NCBI RefSeq assembly: GCF_963675165.1
Contig: NC_087389.1
Span: 1,150,001 to 1,214,000 of the forward strand
From: Halichondria panicea
Taxonomy: Eukaryota; Porifera; Demospongiae; Suberitida; Halichondriidae
Length of the DNA: 64,000 bases
Direction of reading: 5' to 3'
Program-made: the position numbers and the translations under genes
The notes under the pieces: generated by a model
Seen by the model: only the letters and a program-made list of their open reading frames with translations
Told to the model about the DNA's origin: nothing
Databases searched by the model: none
Shown: positions 1 through 17,263 of the stretch, in pieces
How the letters are laid out: each line of letters starts with the position of its first letter
Position numbering within the stretch: position 1 is the stretch's first letter

Positions 1-835
1 TCTCCTCGACATCGAGTACATCCAATGATGACAGAGGTGGCCATGGATCATTACTATCAGTAGTGATTGAGTACAGAGTATCCTCCCAGTTGTCAGTAGG
101 TTTTTTGGGCTTCCTTTTGTTTGTTGTAGTGGTATCTTGTTTGTCTCTGTTGGCTATGGGACAAGCTTCCAATGATTTGCTTGTGGTTGGTTTTGAGATG
201 TCCTCCAGAAAATTATTACCGTCACAGAACATAATATTATCACTGTCACTATTTTCCAGAGAGTAGATGCACTTGCTTGCCATTCCAGTATCAGAAAGCT
301 TTTCCAGATCAAATACGGTTCTTCCGATATCTTTGATAGTAAGTTTGCTCAAATGTTCCATAATCCTGCTTGATTGAAGGAGGTTAACAGTGCCCCCACA
401 ATGATAGCAGTATATGTTTTCACCCCACGGTAAATGAGGGTTCTTTACTGGAGTGTACACAGTGGAGCTCATTATTGGAGGAGGATTTTTGAGCAGTGGA
501 GATACTGGAGTGGTGAATGATTGCGATAAGCTCCTTCTACAGTAGCCCTTGGGACGATATTTCGGTGTGGTTTTAGGTGTTGGTGGAGTTCGGAAGAGAT
601 TGCTCTGTGGGGTTTTGGGGGAAGAGTTAGCTCGAGCATATTTTGGCAAAATAAGACTAGGAGTTATTTGTTTTGCAACTTTAATTCCTCCTTGCAGCTT
701 TGTGTTTGGTGTTCGAGGCATCCACATATTATGGTGATCAACATTTCGTCTCTGATCCCCATCACAGTCAGAACCAGATCTGATACTATGTTGATCAACA
801 GTCTTTCCTCCTGTGGCTTGCTTGACATTGTCCAT
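1..835 (-). CDS. Unknown protein, Ser/Thr-Pro rich, partial
   Basis: An open frame of about 278 codons runs from an ATG at 835 to the left edge of the window without a stop, so the C-terminus is missing. The start is supported by an in-frame TGA a few codons upstream. I do not recognise the family. The product is basic and low in hydrophobicity, with many SP and TP dipeptides between residues 40 and 125 (for example MPRTPNT, RTPPTPK, TTPVSP), which look like proline-directed kinase sites. A single CYHCGG motif near residue 145 could be half of a zinc site. The rest is acidic and polar with no transmembrane segment. It lies head-to-head with LIN7, with 195 bp between the start codons, so the two probably share a promoter. 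No intron is evident within the visible part. A nuclear or cell-cycle-regulated protein would fit the phosphosite pattern, but that is a guess. Confidence 0.6.
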   Translation of the reverse strand, partial: MDNVKQATGGKTVDQHSIRSGSDCDGDQRRNVDHHNMWMPRTPNTKLQGGIKVAKQITPSLILPKYARANSSPKTPQSNLFRTPPTPKTTPKYRPKGYCRRSLSQSFTTPVSPLLKNPPPIMSSTVYTPVKNPHLPWGENIYCYHCGGTVNLLQSSRIMEHLSKLTIKDIGRTVFDLEKLSDTGMASKCIYSLENSDSDNIMFCDGNNFLEDISKPTTSKSLEACPIANRDKQDTTTTNKRKPKKPTDNWEDTLYSITTDSNDPWPPLSSLDVLDVEE

Positions 836-1030
836 TATCTGGGTAGCTTTAAAATCTCAATGCAAACTTAACTTCTTGAAATTGTTGCCATGCAATGCAA
901 TGCAATGCGCGCAACGTTGCGCAAGCCTCTATCAAAGTCGCCCTCGTTTACCAGAGCAAAGCCCACGCCCACATTCATCACATTCCAGTACACCCACTAG
1001 ACAAACAACACAGAGAATATCAAGCAAAGA
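836..1030. promoter_or_regulatory. Shared promoter, unknown gene / LIN7
   Basis: These 195 bp separate two divergent start codons. They contain tandem ATGCA/CAATG units (about 891-906) and a perfect 14-bp palindrome GCGCAACGTTGCGC at 909-922. The overlapping TTGCGCAA at 917-924 matches the palindromic C/EBP or PAR-bZIP consensus. No TATA box is obvious. That the palindrome regulates either gene is inference from its position. Confidence 0.45.
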
Positions 1031-2227
1031 ATGGCGTCCCTAACCGTGGCTAGTCCCTCAAGAGGCAAGAAACCTCTCACCATCGATGGTGGTAAGCTAA
1101 ATCTATCCTTGAACTAATCTACCTAGGTCTCAAATCATATTTTGTTTGTGTAGACATCAAAAGAATACTGGAGCTGTTGGATTTCCTACGTGACAGTAAG
1201 TTGTCTCAATAAGATTTACATTCATCAACTATGCCCAATCTCAGAGGATGACATCACTGTTCCAAGAGAGCAGATGGCGCAACTGAAAGAAGTTCTTGAG
1301 TCATCTTTCTTCTGCTCTGTCAAAGAGGTACGTATGTTGGGGCGAGATAAGTATAGCGCCACACCCTACTTTAGGTATCTCACAGTATACAGTGAAATAC
1401 TCACACATCATGTGGCCTTTTACGAGCATCACTCCCCCAGTATTAACACAACTCTAAAGGTAAACTTGCTCGCTAGTAATCCATATTCTACCACCTCACA
1501 GGTGTACGAGCATGTGTACAACACAGTAGACGAGGAGGGAAGTGTGAGCGGTAAGGCCACTGCCACAGCCAAGGCCACCATTGCCGCCTTTGCTGCCAGT
1601 GAAGGGCAGGGACATCCAAGGATTGTGGAACTCGAGAAGGTAATAACACACACACACATACACACATACATAAAAGCCAATAATTGTGTGTATTTTGTTA
1701 GGACTGTTTATTTGAATTCACAGACGGATGAGGGTTTTGGATTCAATGTAATGGGGGGTAGTGGTCAGAAATGCCCCATTTACATCTCACGCGTCATTCC
1801 AGGTGGCTATAGTGACAGGTGAGTCAAGTTACCCTCAATGCTGTGACTCCATTACATATGCCCCCTCCCCCTCAGACATGGTGGGATCAGACGTGGAGAC
1901 CAACTTCTCTCAGTCAATGGAGTGGTGAGTGCAAGCATTTGTTTAAATGTTAACAGTGTGGCGTAGCTCAAGGCAAAGAATTTGTGTGTTATATTATACT
2001 GTGTGAATGTATGTGCATTTTTCACTTGTATTATGTGCAACTCTTTTTCCCTCCTACAGAATCTGGAAGAGGCCACTCACGAGACGGCCATTGATGTGCT
2101 CAAGGCGACTGAGGGAGCGGTGAAACTGGTCGTGAAATACTCACCCAAGATCCTCGAAGAAATGGAGTTCAGATTCGAGCATACCAAGTCGTTCCGCAGA
2201 GGAGGTCGACACTCCACAAGACACTAG
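1031..2227 (+). CDS. LIN7: LIN7 polarity scaffold (L27 + PDZ)
   Basis: Seven exons: 1031-1091, 1154-1195, 1245-1327, 1502-1639, 1724-1818, 1876-1924, 2060-2227. All junctions are GT/AG and stay in frame, giving 211 aa, close to animal LIN7 proteins (about 200 aa). An L27 domain lies at about residues 20-75 ([10 protein letters not shown] ... [10 protein letters not shown]), followed by the family's hallmark [15 protein letters not shown] linker and one PDZ domain at about 100-190. The PDZ carboxylate-binding loop reads GFGFNVMGG, followed by [11 protein letters not shown] and [10 protein letters not shown]. The C-terminal [15 protein letters not shown] is also LIN7-specific. In animals LIN7 pairs through L27 with CASK/PALS1-type MAGUKs and holds membrane proteins at junctions through PDZ. 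Identification is secure from sequence; junctional function in this organism is inferred. Confidence 0.97.
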
Positions 2228-2784
2228 CTAGAATGATGACTAGGACAACAATCTACATGTAGCCTTAACTTTTTATCCACTCTGTACATGCTGCGATTAT
2301 GGATTTTTGATATTAAATAATTATGGATTTTTGCTGTTAAATGATTATGGATTTTTGCTATTACATGTAAATGATAATAAACTAATGTTGACATAGCCTC
2401 GATCCCAGGCCTGGCCTCCTGAAGAGAGGCTGTGGAGGAGGCTATTCAGGAGGCTGTGGAGGAGGCTACAGGAGGCTGTGGAGGAGGCTAATGTTGACAC
2501 TTCTAGTCTCAGTCTTCGAAGTATGGCCCGCAAGACTAGGCTGGATCATAAAATTAATAACGATCTTTACCATTGTGGGAGTGGCTCATTTCACAGCTAG
2601 CTAACTCTAAACACACTGCTGTACATGGTGCAAGGAGGATCAAGTTATCTATTGAACAAAGAAGACGCTACCTAGAGGACCTGTTAGGTGAGCTCAATCC
2701 ATTACCATAACCTCAAGGTTCCCTCCTTCTGAGTCTGCCAGCTAATGCCCTAACTGTACTAGCTTTGTAAAGCAGCCATAAATC
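2228..2784. other. LIN7 3' flank and intergenic repeats
   Basis: An AATAAA at 2376-2381 is the likely LIN7 polyadenylation signal. A 25-bp AT-rich unit (GATTATGGATTTTTG plus spacer) occurs three times in tandem at 2295-2362. A mobile insertion at 2394-2487 is listed separately. At 2597-2693 there is an open stretch in frame with ...RRIKLSIEQRRRYLEDLL followed by a GTGAGC donor. It may be an upstream exon of the SH2D5-like gene, but it holds no ATG in that frame. Confidence 0.5.
2394..2487. mobile_element. Short insertion with 12-bp target duplication
   Basis: The 12-mer CTAATGTTGACA stands on both sides (2382-2393 and 2488-2499), as expected for a target-site duplication. The insert begins TAGCCTCGATCCCAGGCC, which is nearly identical to the end of a hairpin element at 11918-11970. 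It then becomes a GGAGGCTGTGGAGGAGGCT minisatellite, about three units. The family is unnamed to me, and no coding capacity is present. Confidence 0.55.
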
Positions 2785-5335
2785 ATGCAAATTAGTTACT
2801 TTTCACAGCAGGTAGTGATGTATGCTTTGAAGGCTCGAGAGAAGCTCCACAAGCGTCAAAAAGATGACCACAAGGACCGGCATAGTGGGGGGGATCGGCA
2901 CAGTGGGGTGGATCATGGGAGGCCATCGAGAGACAGAAGGCAGCCCAGCACCACCAGCAGAGATGCTAAGGTATGTCAGTACTATATAACTAGTAGTAGT
3001 CTATAGCTCTGTGTATGTGATCAGGTTATGCATATGTGACATCTATACAACAACAACACACTTTAGGTAGACAACGCATGCTTTGCTTTTGTGAGTGTTG
3101 GTATTTCAAGGTAGATATTTATAAGCTATTTCATTGTTGGGTTGTATAATTAGAGTGTCGTTTTTGGCTATTAGCAGTGTCATTAGATCAGCCATATTAA
3201 TGGCACTTGTTTCACAGCATGTCTGACACTCAACACTCAAGTTGCCAATGTGTTTAATCATCATGGACACACTATCTAAGCATTTAATTAACTTGTAAAT
3301 GTTTTTCCCACATATACAGTACATAGGCACCTTTTCCATTGAGATGAAGCCAAGTTGGAAGAATGACATTGGAAAGGCTGTCAAACACCATCTATCCAAA
3401 CTCAAGACAAAGGTATTGTGATGCTTCTATTTGTGTACGCTGGCTGTGTTATTATTATTATTCACTGCATGTACTCTATTGTAATTATATCCTATGGGAA
3501 TTGTTGTATAGGATGTACAGTTATAATATGGTTTCCATGGTAATCTACACAGGACTCGAGTAGCTGTCAGCTTCCAGTCTCAATCCTTATCAACATGGAA
3601 GGGGTCAAAGTCCTCTCGGCAGACGGACGTGTAAGTTTGATTCGTCCATACTATCCTTACAGCATCATTGTGACGTACCCATACTAATTGCAGGATCTGA
3701 TAATGGCCCACGCTCTGCGGAGGATTCTCTACTGTAGTGTGGACAGCAAGAAGCACCTGTTTGCCATGGTGTCAAGCAACCCAGAGACAGGCCCCGAGGG
3801 GATTTTCTCTCATGTGTTTGCTACTGCCAAAAAAGACCAGGTGATTATTGCCGTTTAAAGTAGATGTACTGTTATGGAGAGATGGTGATGCTTAGGAATC
3901 CATATCATGTGTGTGTGTGTGTAGCTGTTGTTGGGGAAACTTTCAAGCATTACATTTTGCAGGAACTGTGTATGCGTGCGTGTGCGTGCGTGTGTGTGTG
4001 GTAATTAGCTAGCTATGGAATGCATGTTGTCACATGATACTCCTAGTCACATGATACTCCCTATAGTCTACATGCAGTAGCTCCCACTCTTTACTACCCA
4101 ATGGAGCATATATTTGGTGAGACTAATTTCATTAAACCTGATCATTCACCCCCCCCCCCACTCACTATTTGCTTTCAGTACACTATTCAGAAGAGTACCA
4201 CTCTGTGAATGCAGTATATATCGTGTACCATAGACCTCTATCATACTCTTCTATATCTTTGTTCTTTCAGGCTAACGAAATCAACGAGCTGGTCGGCAAA
4301 GCTTTCAAGACCAGTTTCACGAAGAAAAGCCTCAGGAGACACAAACAGAATGTCAAGGACACTCCATGGAAAGTAGTCACGCCCCAAGCACCACCGCCAC
4401 AGCTCACAGTGACCAATGATCGCCCCCTTCCATCTGCTCCCCTCCCATCTGCCCCACCCCCTGATATTGCCCCTCCTCTGGATTTCCCTCCACCTAGATC
4501 TCCCCTGGCCTACAACGTAGACCACCTCCTCATAGAAGCCGGACTACTAGAGGCTGATATTGGGAGGATGAGAGCAAGAATCGCTGAGATTGATACTCAG
4601 ATAAGAGCTGTGTCAGGAGTGGAGGACGCAGTGGTACAGCTCACAGTACAACTGTCCACTATTCACCAACAGGTGGAACTCAAGACTCGACGACTTGCTG
4701 TAGTACAACAAGAGATACAAGCGACCGAAGCGGCGACCAGTCTACCATCTTATGAGGGGCTGTATCCGACCATCCCCACAGTGGAGTTAGCTGGGATATC
4801 TTTGGAGGATGCTGATTGGTTCCAAGAAGGGTTGCCACGGTGAGCTAGTTGTTTGCCCATAATTAGCACTGTATGTATTCAAGAAAAGATAGTCTACTCT
4901 TGATGTATTGTTTTGTGTCATAATTATAATTATTAAGCTGTTTTCTTGAGGATAATTGCTTAAGTGTGAATCACTCTTTAGAGAGATTGCCATGGAGATA
5001 CTGTCGTATCAGCCAGAGGGTGGGTTCATAGTTCGACGGAGCAGTAGCAACCCAGGATCTTATGCTCTCTCCCTGAAAGCCCCTCAGGGCATCGTCCATT
5101 ACCTCATCGAGAATGTCCCTCCGTATGGATTTAAAATTCAGGTAGGAGCACCACACAACGTATAGCTAGTGTACTTCATTTTATCAGTTTACTTACTGTG
5201 TATATGTACATATAATATCGAAGCTTGTTAGTGAACAGTTTCCCCCACTCGACACAAACACTACACTACACACACACACACACACACGCACGCACGCACG
5301 TACACACACACACACACACACACGCACGCACGCAT

Positions 5336-5374
<39 letters not shown>

Positions 5375-5636
5375 TACAGGGCGGACAAACAGTGATGCCG
5401 TCACTGGTTGAGCTAATCCAGCACCTCACAGTCTACAAGTAAGTCATTCACCAGTAATAATCGTCGTCATCATCTATTCTTTCTTCACTATCTCCAGAGA
5501 GAGCCTCCCCTGTACACTGAGCCTGGACACATCCAACCCAAACTTCCTACCCGGCAGGGGGGCGGGGCAAGACAGTGACAGCGATCCTGATGACATTGAC
5601 TTCGGACAACCCACTCAGTACCATCTGCTGCAATAG
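2785..5636 (+). CDS. PTB-SH2 adaptor, SH2D5-like
   Basis: Exons 2785(?)-2970, 3320-3412, 3553-3630, 3694-3840, 4271-4839, 4982-5141, 5380-5438 and 5498-5636 keep frame and give at least 476 aa. A PTB domain (about residues 60-185) contains YIGTFSIEMKPSW and DLIMAHALRRILYCSV. The latter closely resembles LLMAHALRRILYST in human SH2D5. A proline-rich stretch (SAPLPSAPPPDIAPP) and a coiled coil (about 270-345) follow. The SH2 domain near the C-terminus starts with ADWFQEGLPR and has the phosphotyrosine-binding arginine in FIVRRSSS. The tail is acidic (DSDSDPDDIDF). The 5' end is uncertain: ATG 2785 overlaps a good acceptor (TTTTCACAG), so an upstream exon probably exists. AATAAA at 5656-5661 is the likely poly(A) signal. 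It should act as an adaptor binding phosphotyrosine proteins, with no catalytic domain. Confidence 0.85.
5268..5371. repeat. (CA)n / (GCAC)n microsatellite at an acceptor
   Basis: Interrupted CA/GCAC repeats fill the 3' half of the last-but-one intron of the SH2D5-like gene and run to within 8 bp of its splice acceptor (CATACAG at 5373-5379). Confidence 0.9.
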
Positions 5637-5934
5637 AAAACTAACAGCTATGTATAATAAACAAAAATGCAATTTTCTTTTTTAATTCATCATGTTTTTT
5701 AATTAGCCAACTATATTAAATGTTGTGTTATTATTATTTTGACTTTCCTATTGACATAGTTATCAAAGTGAACGTAATCACAAACCTGCTTTACAAACGC
5801 AACAATTATTAATTAAACAACATGACTGTGATGAAAGAAAAAAACAGTGCACGAGAGATCACATAATATTATTATTGAATGAGGGTAGTAGGCTAGGAAA
5901 GAATTTGTCCATTCTATAGGAGGCCATGGAGTCA

Positions 5935-12500
<6,566 letters not shown>

Positions 12501-12847
12501 GGCTATCTCAGTAGGTCACACTAGGCTCTCCGGATCAACCTTTCAATTAGATTTGATACAAAATTGTCTGTACCGTGTACAAAGTTTCAACAGTCTATTT
12601 TCGAGGACATCTATGACAGAGAGAACTAACTAGACCTTATGACACGGCCAACTAATATAGTGTCGCGACAGTAACTCGATACAGAGTGATAAACGCAGCC
12701 ATATCCATACACAAACTGTCATCATTCATTATGTGTGGGAGAGACAAAATTTATCATGGTAAACATCATCAAGTGAAGAACTCACAAGCAGCTTCAAAAT
12801 CATGAATATAATTTATATACATCTACAGTCAGTCACTGACCATCTAA
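12501..12847. other. Gap between LMF2 3' end and RING-ACID start
   Basis: These 347 bp must hold the RING-ACID promoter and the LMF2 3' UTR; both genes are on the minus strand. I see no TATA box, canonical AATAAA or repeat. Confidence 0.4.
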
Positions 12848-15800
12848 CTACTGATTCTTGTTTTTGTGAACATGTCTTTTCTTAACGTCTCTTTCAATAG
12901 TTTCAACTTTTCCTTGTTTCCCTCTGACTGCACCAGGCGTTTTAGTCTCCCTACCAGCCTGTAGTAGTAGCTGGGACGACGGTTGGTCTGGAAACAGAGC
13001 ATACATGGACAGAGTCGCCATTAGCCCAGTGAAAAACAGTGCCCAAAGAATAGTCGGGGGATAGTAGAAATCAGAGTAGGCCCTCAGAGCAACGAGTACG
13101 TCAGACAGAGGGGTGGGGGGATAGGAGTTCTGTCAAGGGATAGATATTACAATAGTGAGTACAGTTACGAGTCATGGTAATATATGGGCACTGACTTTTG
13201 GGATGAGGTAGTGTTTTGAGACAAAGTCCAACAGATTTTGGTTGTCTCGTGTCAAGGAAAAGAGGTAGTCACTCTTTACATTTCGTTCCCACCAAACAGA
13301 GGTTTGGTTATAGCTATAATCAAGAGTATATAGATAAGATTTTGCTATAATACATTATAGATAGAATGACCTCATGAGTATTCAGGCACTGTAGAAATGA
13401 AACATATACACTATCTAGTTTCACTTACAATGGTTTTTGATGGTCATACTCTGTAAATTGATATGTGAACAGTCGAGCACGAACAAAGGTAGGGGGTGTG
13501 GCAAACGGTGGAGGGGCCATCAGACGAATCACTGGGAGATGGGGGGGAGGGGATTAACAATTGAGCTAGTACTTACACCCCTATCACGTTTAGAGCTAAC
13601 AACTTTTGTGAGCATATTATAATCTACCTCACAGAATATGTTGCGTGCATGTGTACATACACTCACCCTCTTTTTGCCCCAGCAGTAGCTTGTGGGCGAG
13701 GTGAACTAGCCAGGGGTTGTTCTGATAGGTACCGAGTGCTGCAAACCACATCTGCCAGTCAAGGCGAGGCTGGTGGGGAGCTGCAAGTGATGGGAAGATA
13801 CCACTAACTTATAGAGTACACCTGTTAGTGGCCCTGAGAACAATAGGGGTAAAGCCAACAGAAGACAACCACTGAAGCAATAGAGTGGAGATTAGGAACC
13901 TAAATGAGTTACATTATAATGGGAGAATGTTTACCTACAAAGGCAGGTGCTTTTGTGACATCGCCAGGTTTGTACAGAAATTCATACTCCTGCAAACAAA
14001 GAAAGTGGAAGTTGTACTTATTATTGAACTCTTTCAAGTACCTTCCATTCCTTTTCGTCCATGCTACCCTCCACAATCAGCTCAGGACGACCATCAACAC
14101 CAGTCATCCTGCATTGGCAGAAAGAAAGAGTAATTAATTTGGTTAAACCTAGATATCACAGATTTTGATATAAATTAGCACTCTATGTTTAAACATGGTA
14201 TAAAATACTTTTCGAGATTGGTCAGCTCATTGAATTTGGACCATCAGAACTTTATTTAAAGACTATTACTCTAAAATGAAGCATTCAAAGGGAGCTAGAA
14301 CTAAACTCACTTCCTGAAGAGGCCGTAGGGATTGGTGACAGAGAAGTGGTCCATGGAGTCATGCAGGGTACGGAGGGGGGAAGGAATGGTGGAGTAAAAA
14401 GTTCGGTCCAATACGCCAAAGGAGGGGAGAGAGATGGAGAACATCAGCACGACAGCCATTGTGAAGAGAAGGGTTTGGAAGAGAGACCACAGCTTAGCTA
14501 GAAGACCATACTGGAGAAACGAGCTGTGTGTGCGTGTAGAAGCAATAACTAGCTACACAGTACACGTGTGTGAGAAACAAGGAATTGTGTACATGTACAT
14601 GTATATAACGTTGCATACCTGAGCAGAGCACTGAGTACTTCAGTAGCCAGTGATAGAGCTCCCATTGCAGCCAGGAGCGGAATGGCAGTTTCCATAACAA
14701 TATCGAAAGACTCATTGGAAAAACCTATTGGAAACAATAATGACTGTGAGTAGATAGAGAGACTGTGACTTACCTATTTTGGTATTGAGAGTCTTGTTGC
14801 CCAGGTGGATGTTGAAGTAGTAGACAGTGAGAGATGCCAACACACCCAGCACAGTGACAAACACTAGTCGTTGCACAGTGCCGCGTACCATACTCCCATA
14901 GCGACCAAACAAGCCTCGACTCACTCTCAATGAAAGAGGGGACCCAAATGTGGTAGAGGTTGCTACATATACAAACACCAATCAGATAAATAAGTGTCAT
15001 TACATGAATTTGTCGCATCAAATTCTCAAATTCGTGACAACATAAAGATGTGGTACCCACGCTAATTTCACTCTAGTACAAATTCTTACCGTAACCAAGG
15101 AAACGGTCATCCACGAGTGAGAACGAGAGAGTGATAGTGAGGAGATTGAAGAAGTTGTAGTTGCCAGTGGCAATGATGAGCAGTTGTAGGAGCACTTGTG
15201 CCAGGAACCCGAGTAGTCGTAGTGATCGTACAGGGACAAAGAAGAGGAGAGGAGTGACACTCTCTATCCAATATGTGCCCACCACTCCGAGCTTGAGTAG
15301 CCATGAGGGTACGTGGTGAGCATACCAGGCCAGTGGAGTGGGGATGCACTGTAGGGAGAGAGTATCACAGTACATAACAGGTGGTGTTGTATACACACAC
15401 AACTTGACAGCACTGAAAATAGCTTGTGTACGAATTGAATACGAAGGGTAGGGGTCCAATTATGCACACAATAGCAAAAATGGCTGGTCTTCAGCATTAC
15501 TATAGGCAACCTACATGAATACTCATACTCACCTGACTCTCAAAGTGGTGATAGAGTGCAGTGAGATCCCACCAGGTGGGGCACTGAGACTGCAACTTCA
15601 CGACCCCTGAGGCAAACATGAGTCTGAAGAGTAGCCAGCGAACCAGCCACAATGTCAGTCCATCATGGCAACGGGAAGCTGGTCTGAGAAGGAGGGAACA
15701 TTAAGAATTTAGTATCTCACCGGAGCTTTATTTATGCAGTACAGTGAGAGCCTACCTTCTCCAAAAGACAAGATTGAAAGGTGCCACGAGTACAGCGATG

Positions 15801-17021
15801 AAGCCAGCTTCAAGAAGGAGGCTGTCCCTGCACACATAGAGAGGCAGACATGAGTACACGTCTACGACCATACAGTCCAGTCACTTACCATTGAAACCAC
15901 AGGAACACCTGCCCCACCTGCACACACACACAATGACAGAAAACTATCAAACAAGGAACACACGCTGTATGTCTATATAAGTGCTCTTGGTGGTATAGCT
16001 GTGAGCTGGCTAGGCTAAGGCTAGGCTATAGTTTAAAGTCACTTTCAAATTTCATGTCAAAGCTTTTCCTCGCTAGTAAACGATTCATCAGGACAAAATG
16101 AAAGAATGAAATGAGCGAACTTAGAAATGTAATGTGTGTAGGATGGTATTCCAGACGAAAGACACAGACGTACAAACACGTTTAACAGGTTATTACTATC
16201 ATGATTAGGGCTACCTAGGCCTAGTCAACGAGTTTATTACTACTATGATTAGGGCTACCTAGTCAACGTTCATTTCATTCTTTCATTTTGTCCTGATGAA
16301 TCGCTTACTAGCGAGGAAAAGCTTTGACATGAAATGATGAATTTGAAAGTGACTTTAAGCTATAGCCTAGTCTTAGCCTAGCCAGCTTACAGATATACCA
16401 CCAAGGAGCACTGTATGCCCATATAAGGATAGTAGTAAAAGAAACTGTATTACATACAGTACACTGTCCTTGGCAAACAAAAAAGGATCCTATATAAATA
16501 TATTCGTCTACACAGCTATAGAGCAGTAGTACCTTGTAGACAGAGAGGTACAGAGCAAAGAGTAGACCATAGAGCAAGGAGCATCTCATTGCTCTGAACA
16601 CCATCATGAAGAGAGAGAGGAGTGCCCCTCCCACACACAGGAGTTCCATGGCAACGGATGGGGACAAGTCGACTGATTGGTGGAACTGTAGCAGCGAGGG
16701 GAAGGAGACGAGACGAACCCACCAGCTAGAGTTGTCTGAAGAAGAGATATCAACACCAATTGTGATTGTCTTTTGATGAAAAGTTTATTACCATTTGCCG
16801 GTAGTGCTAGGCTCACTGGCGTCAAGCCATTGTCTCCATACAGGCCTGAGTAGTGTGATACAGAGGGTTATACATGAATGACAAGGTTTATAAATTGATT
16901 CTCTGTACTATTAACCTGGTATTTGTGTGTAGAGAGAAGCAAAGGCGAAGAGGTAGGTGCAGGCCATTAACCACAGGAAAACCTGTCTGGTACCCTGATG
17001 CTTCTCTGCAGAAATGGCCAT
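12848..17021 (-). CDS. LMF2: Lipase maturation factor 2
   Basis: Sixteen exons in transcript order: 17021-16916, 16845-16792, 16735-16533, 15917-15889, 15827-15756, 15683-15533, 15348-15090, 14962-14774, 14724-14619, 14523-14311, 14108-14042, 13989-13935, 13780-13667, 13531-13429, 13313-13196, 13129-12848. All are in frame and give 706 aa, against 707 aa in human LMF2. Landmarks along the protein are [77 protein letters not shown], a [16 protein letters not shown] block and NNPWLVHL. Several hydrophobic helices span the N-terminal 450 residues, as expected of this multi-pass ER membrane protein. The family helps lipoprotein and related lipases fold in the ER. The tail is basic ([11 protein letters not shown]). 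It lies head-to-head with NCAPH2, 242 bp apart. Confidence 0.96.
15976..16416. mobile_element. Large inverted-repeat element in LMF2 intron 3
   Basis: Two arms of about 145 bp (15976-16118 and 16266-16416) are inverted copies at roughly 90% by eye. Both contain AAGCTTTTCCTCGCTAGTAA and TCATCAGGACAAAATGAAAG. The central 150 bp holds two direct copies of GATTAGGGCTACCTAG followed by GTCAACG. No ORF of note; it looks like a foldback or MITE-type DNA element. Confidence 0.7.
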
Positions 17022-17263
17022 CTCGAACCCTCGAAGTTCAGCTTAGGTTAGACTTAGAAGCACACTGGAAGCAGTAGCTAGCTCTCAACCACAACCTTTG
17101 TCCCTGGCCGGCCCTGTAGGAAGTAGTACAGTGTAGAGAAGCCACGTGGCTCCATTGGCTTAGCGATAGCAAAGTGGGCGTGGCTTGTAAAAATTACAAA
17201 CTTTTTATACAAGATTGTTCCCTTTGAGCTAGGTACACATATACCTACAGTCAGGGTACAGCT
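17022..17263. promoter_or_regulatory. Bidirectional promoter LMF2 / NCAPH2
   Basis: The 242 bp between divergent start codons contain a palindromic E-box GCCACGTGGC (17141-17150), an inverted CCAAT box (CCATTGGCT, 17152-17160) and a GC-box-like GGGCGTGGC (about 17176-17184), clustered within 45 bp. There is no TATA box. CACGTG plus CCAAT is a common housekeeping promoter pattern. Use by both genes is inferred from geometry. Confidence 0.6.
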
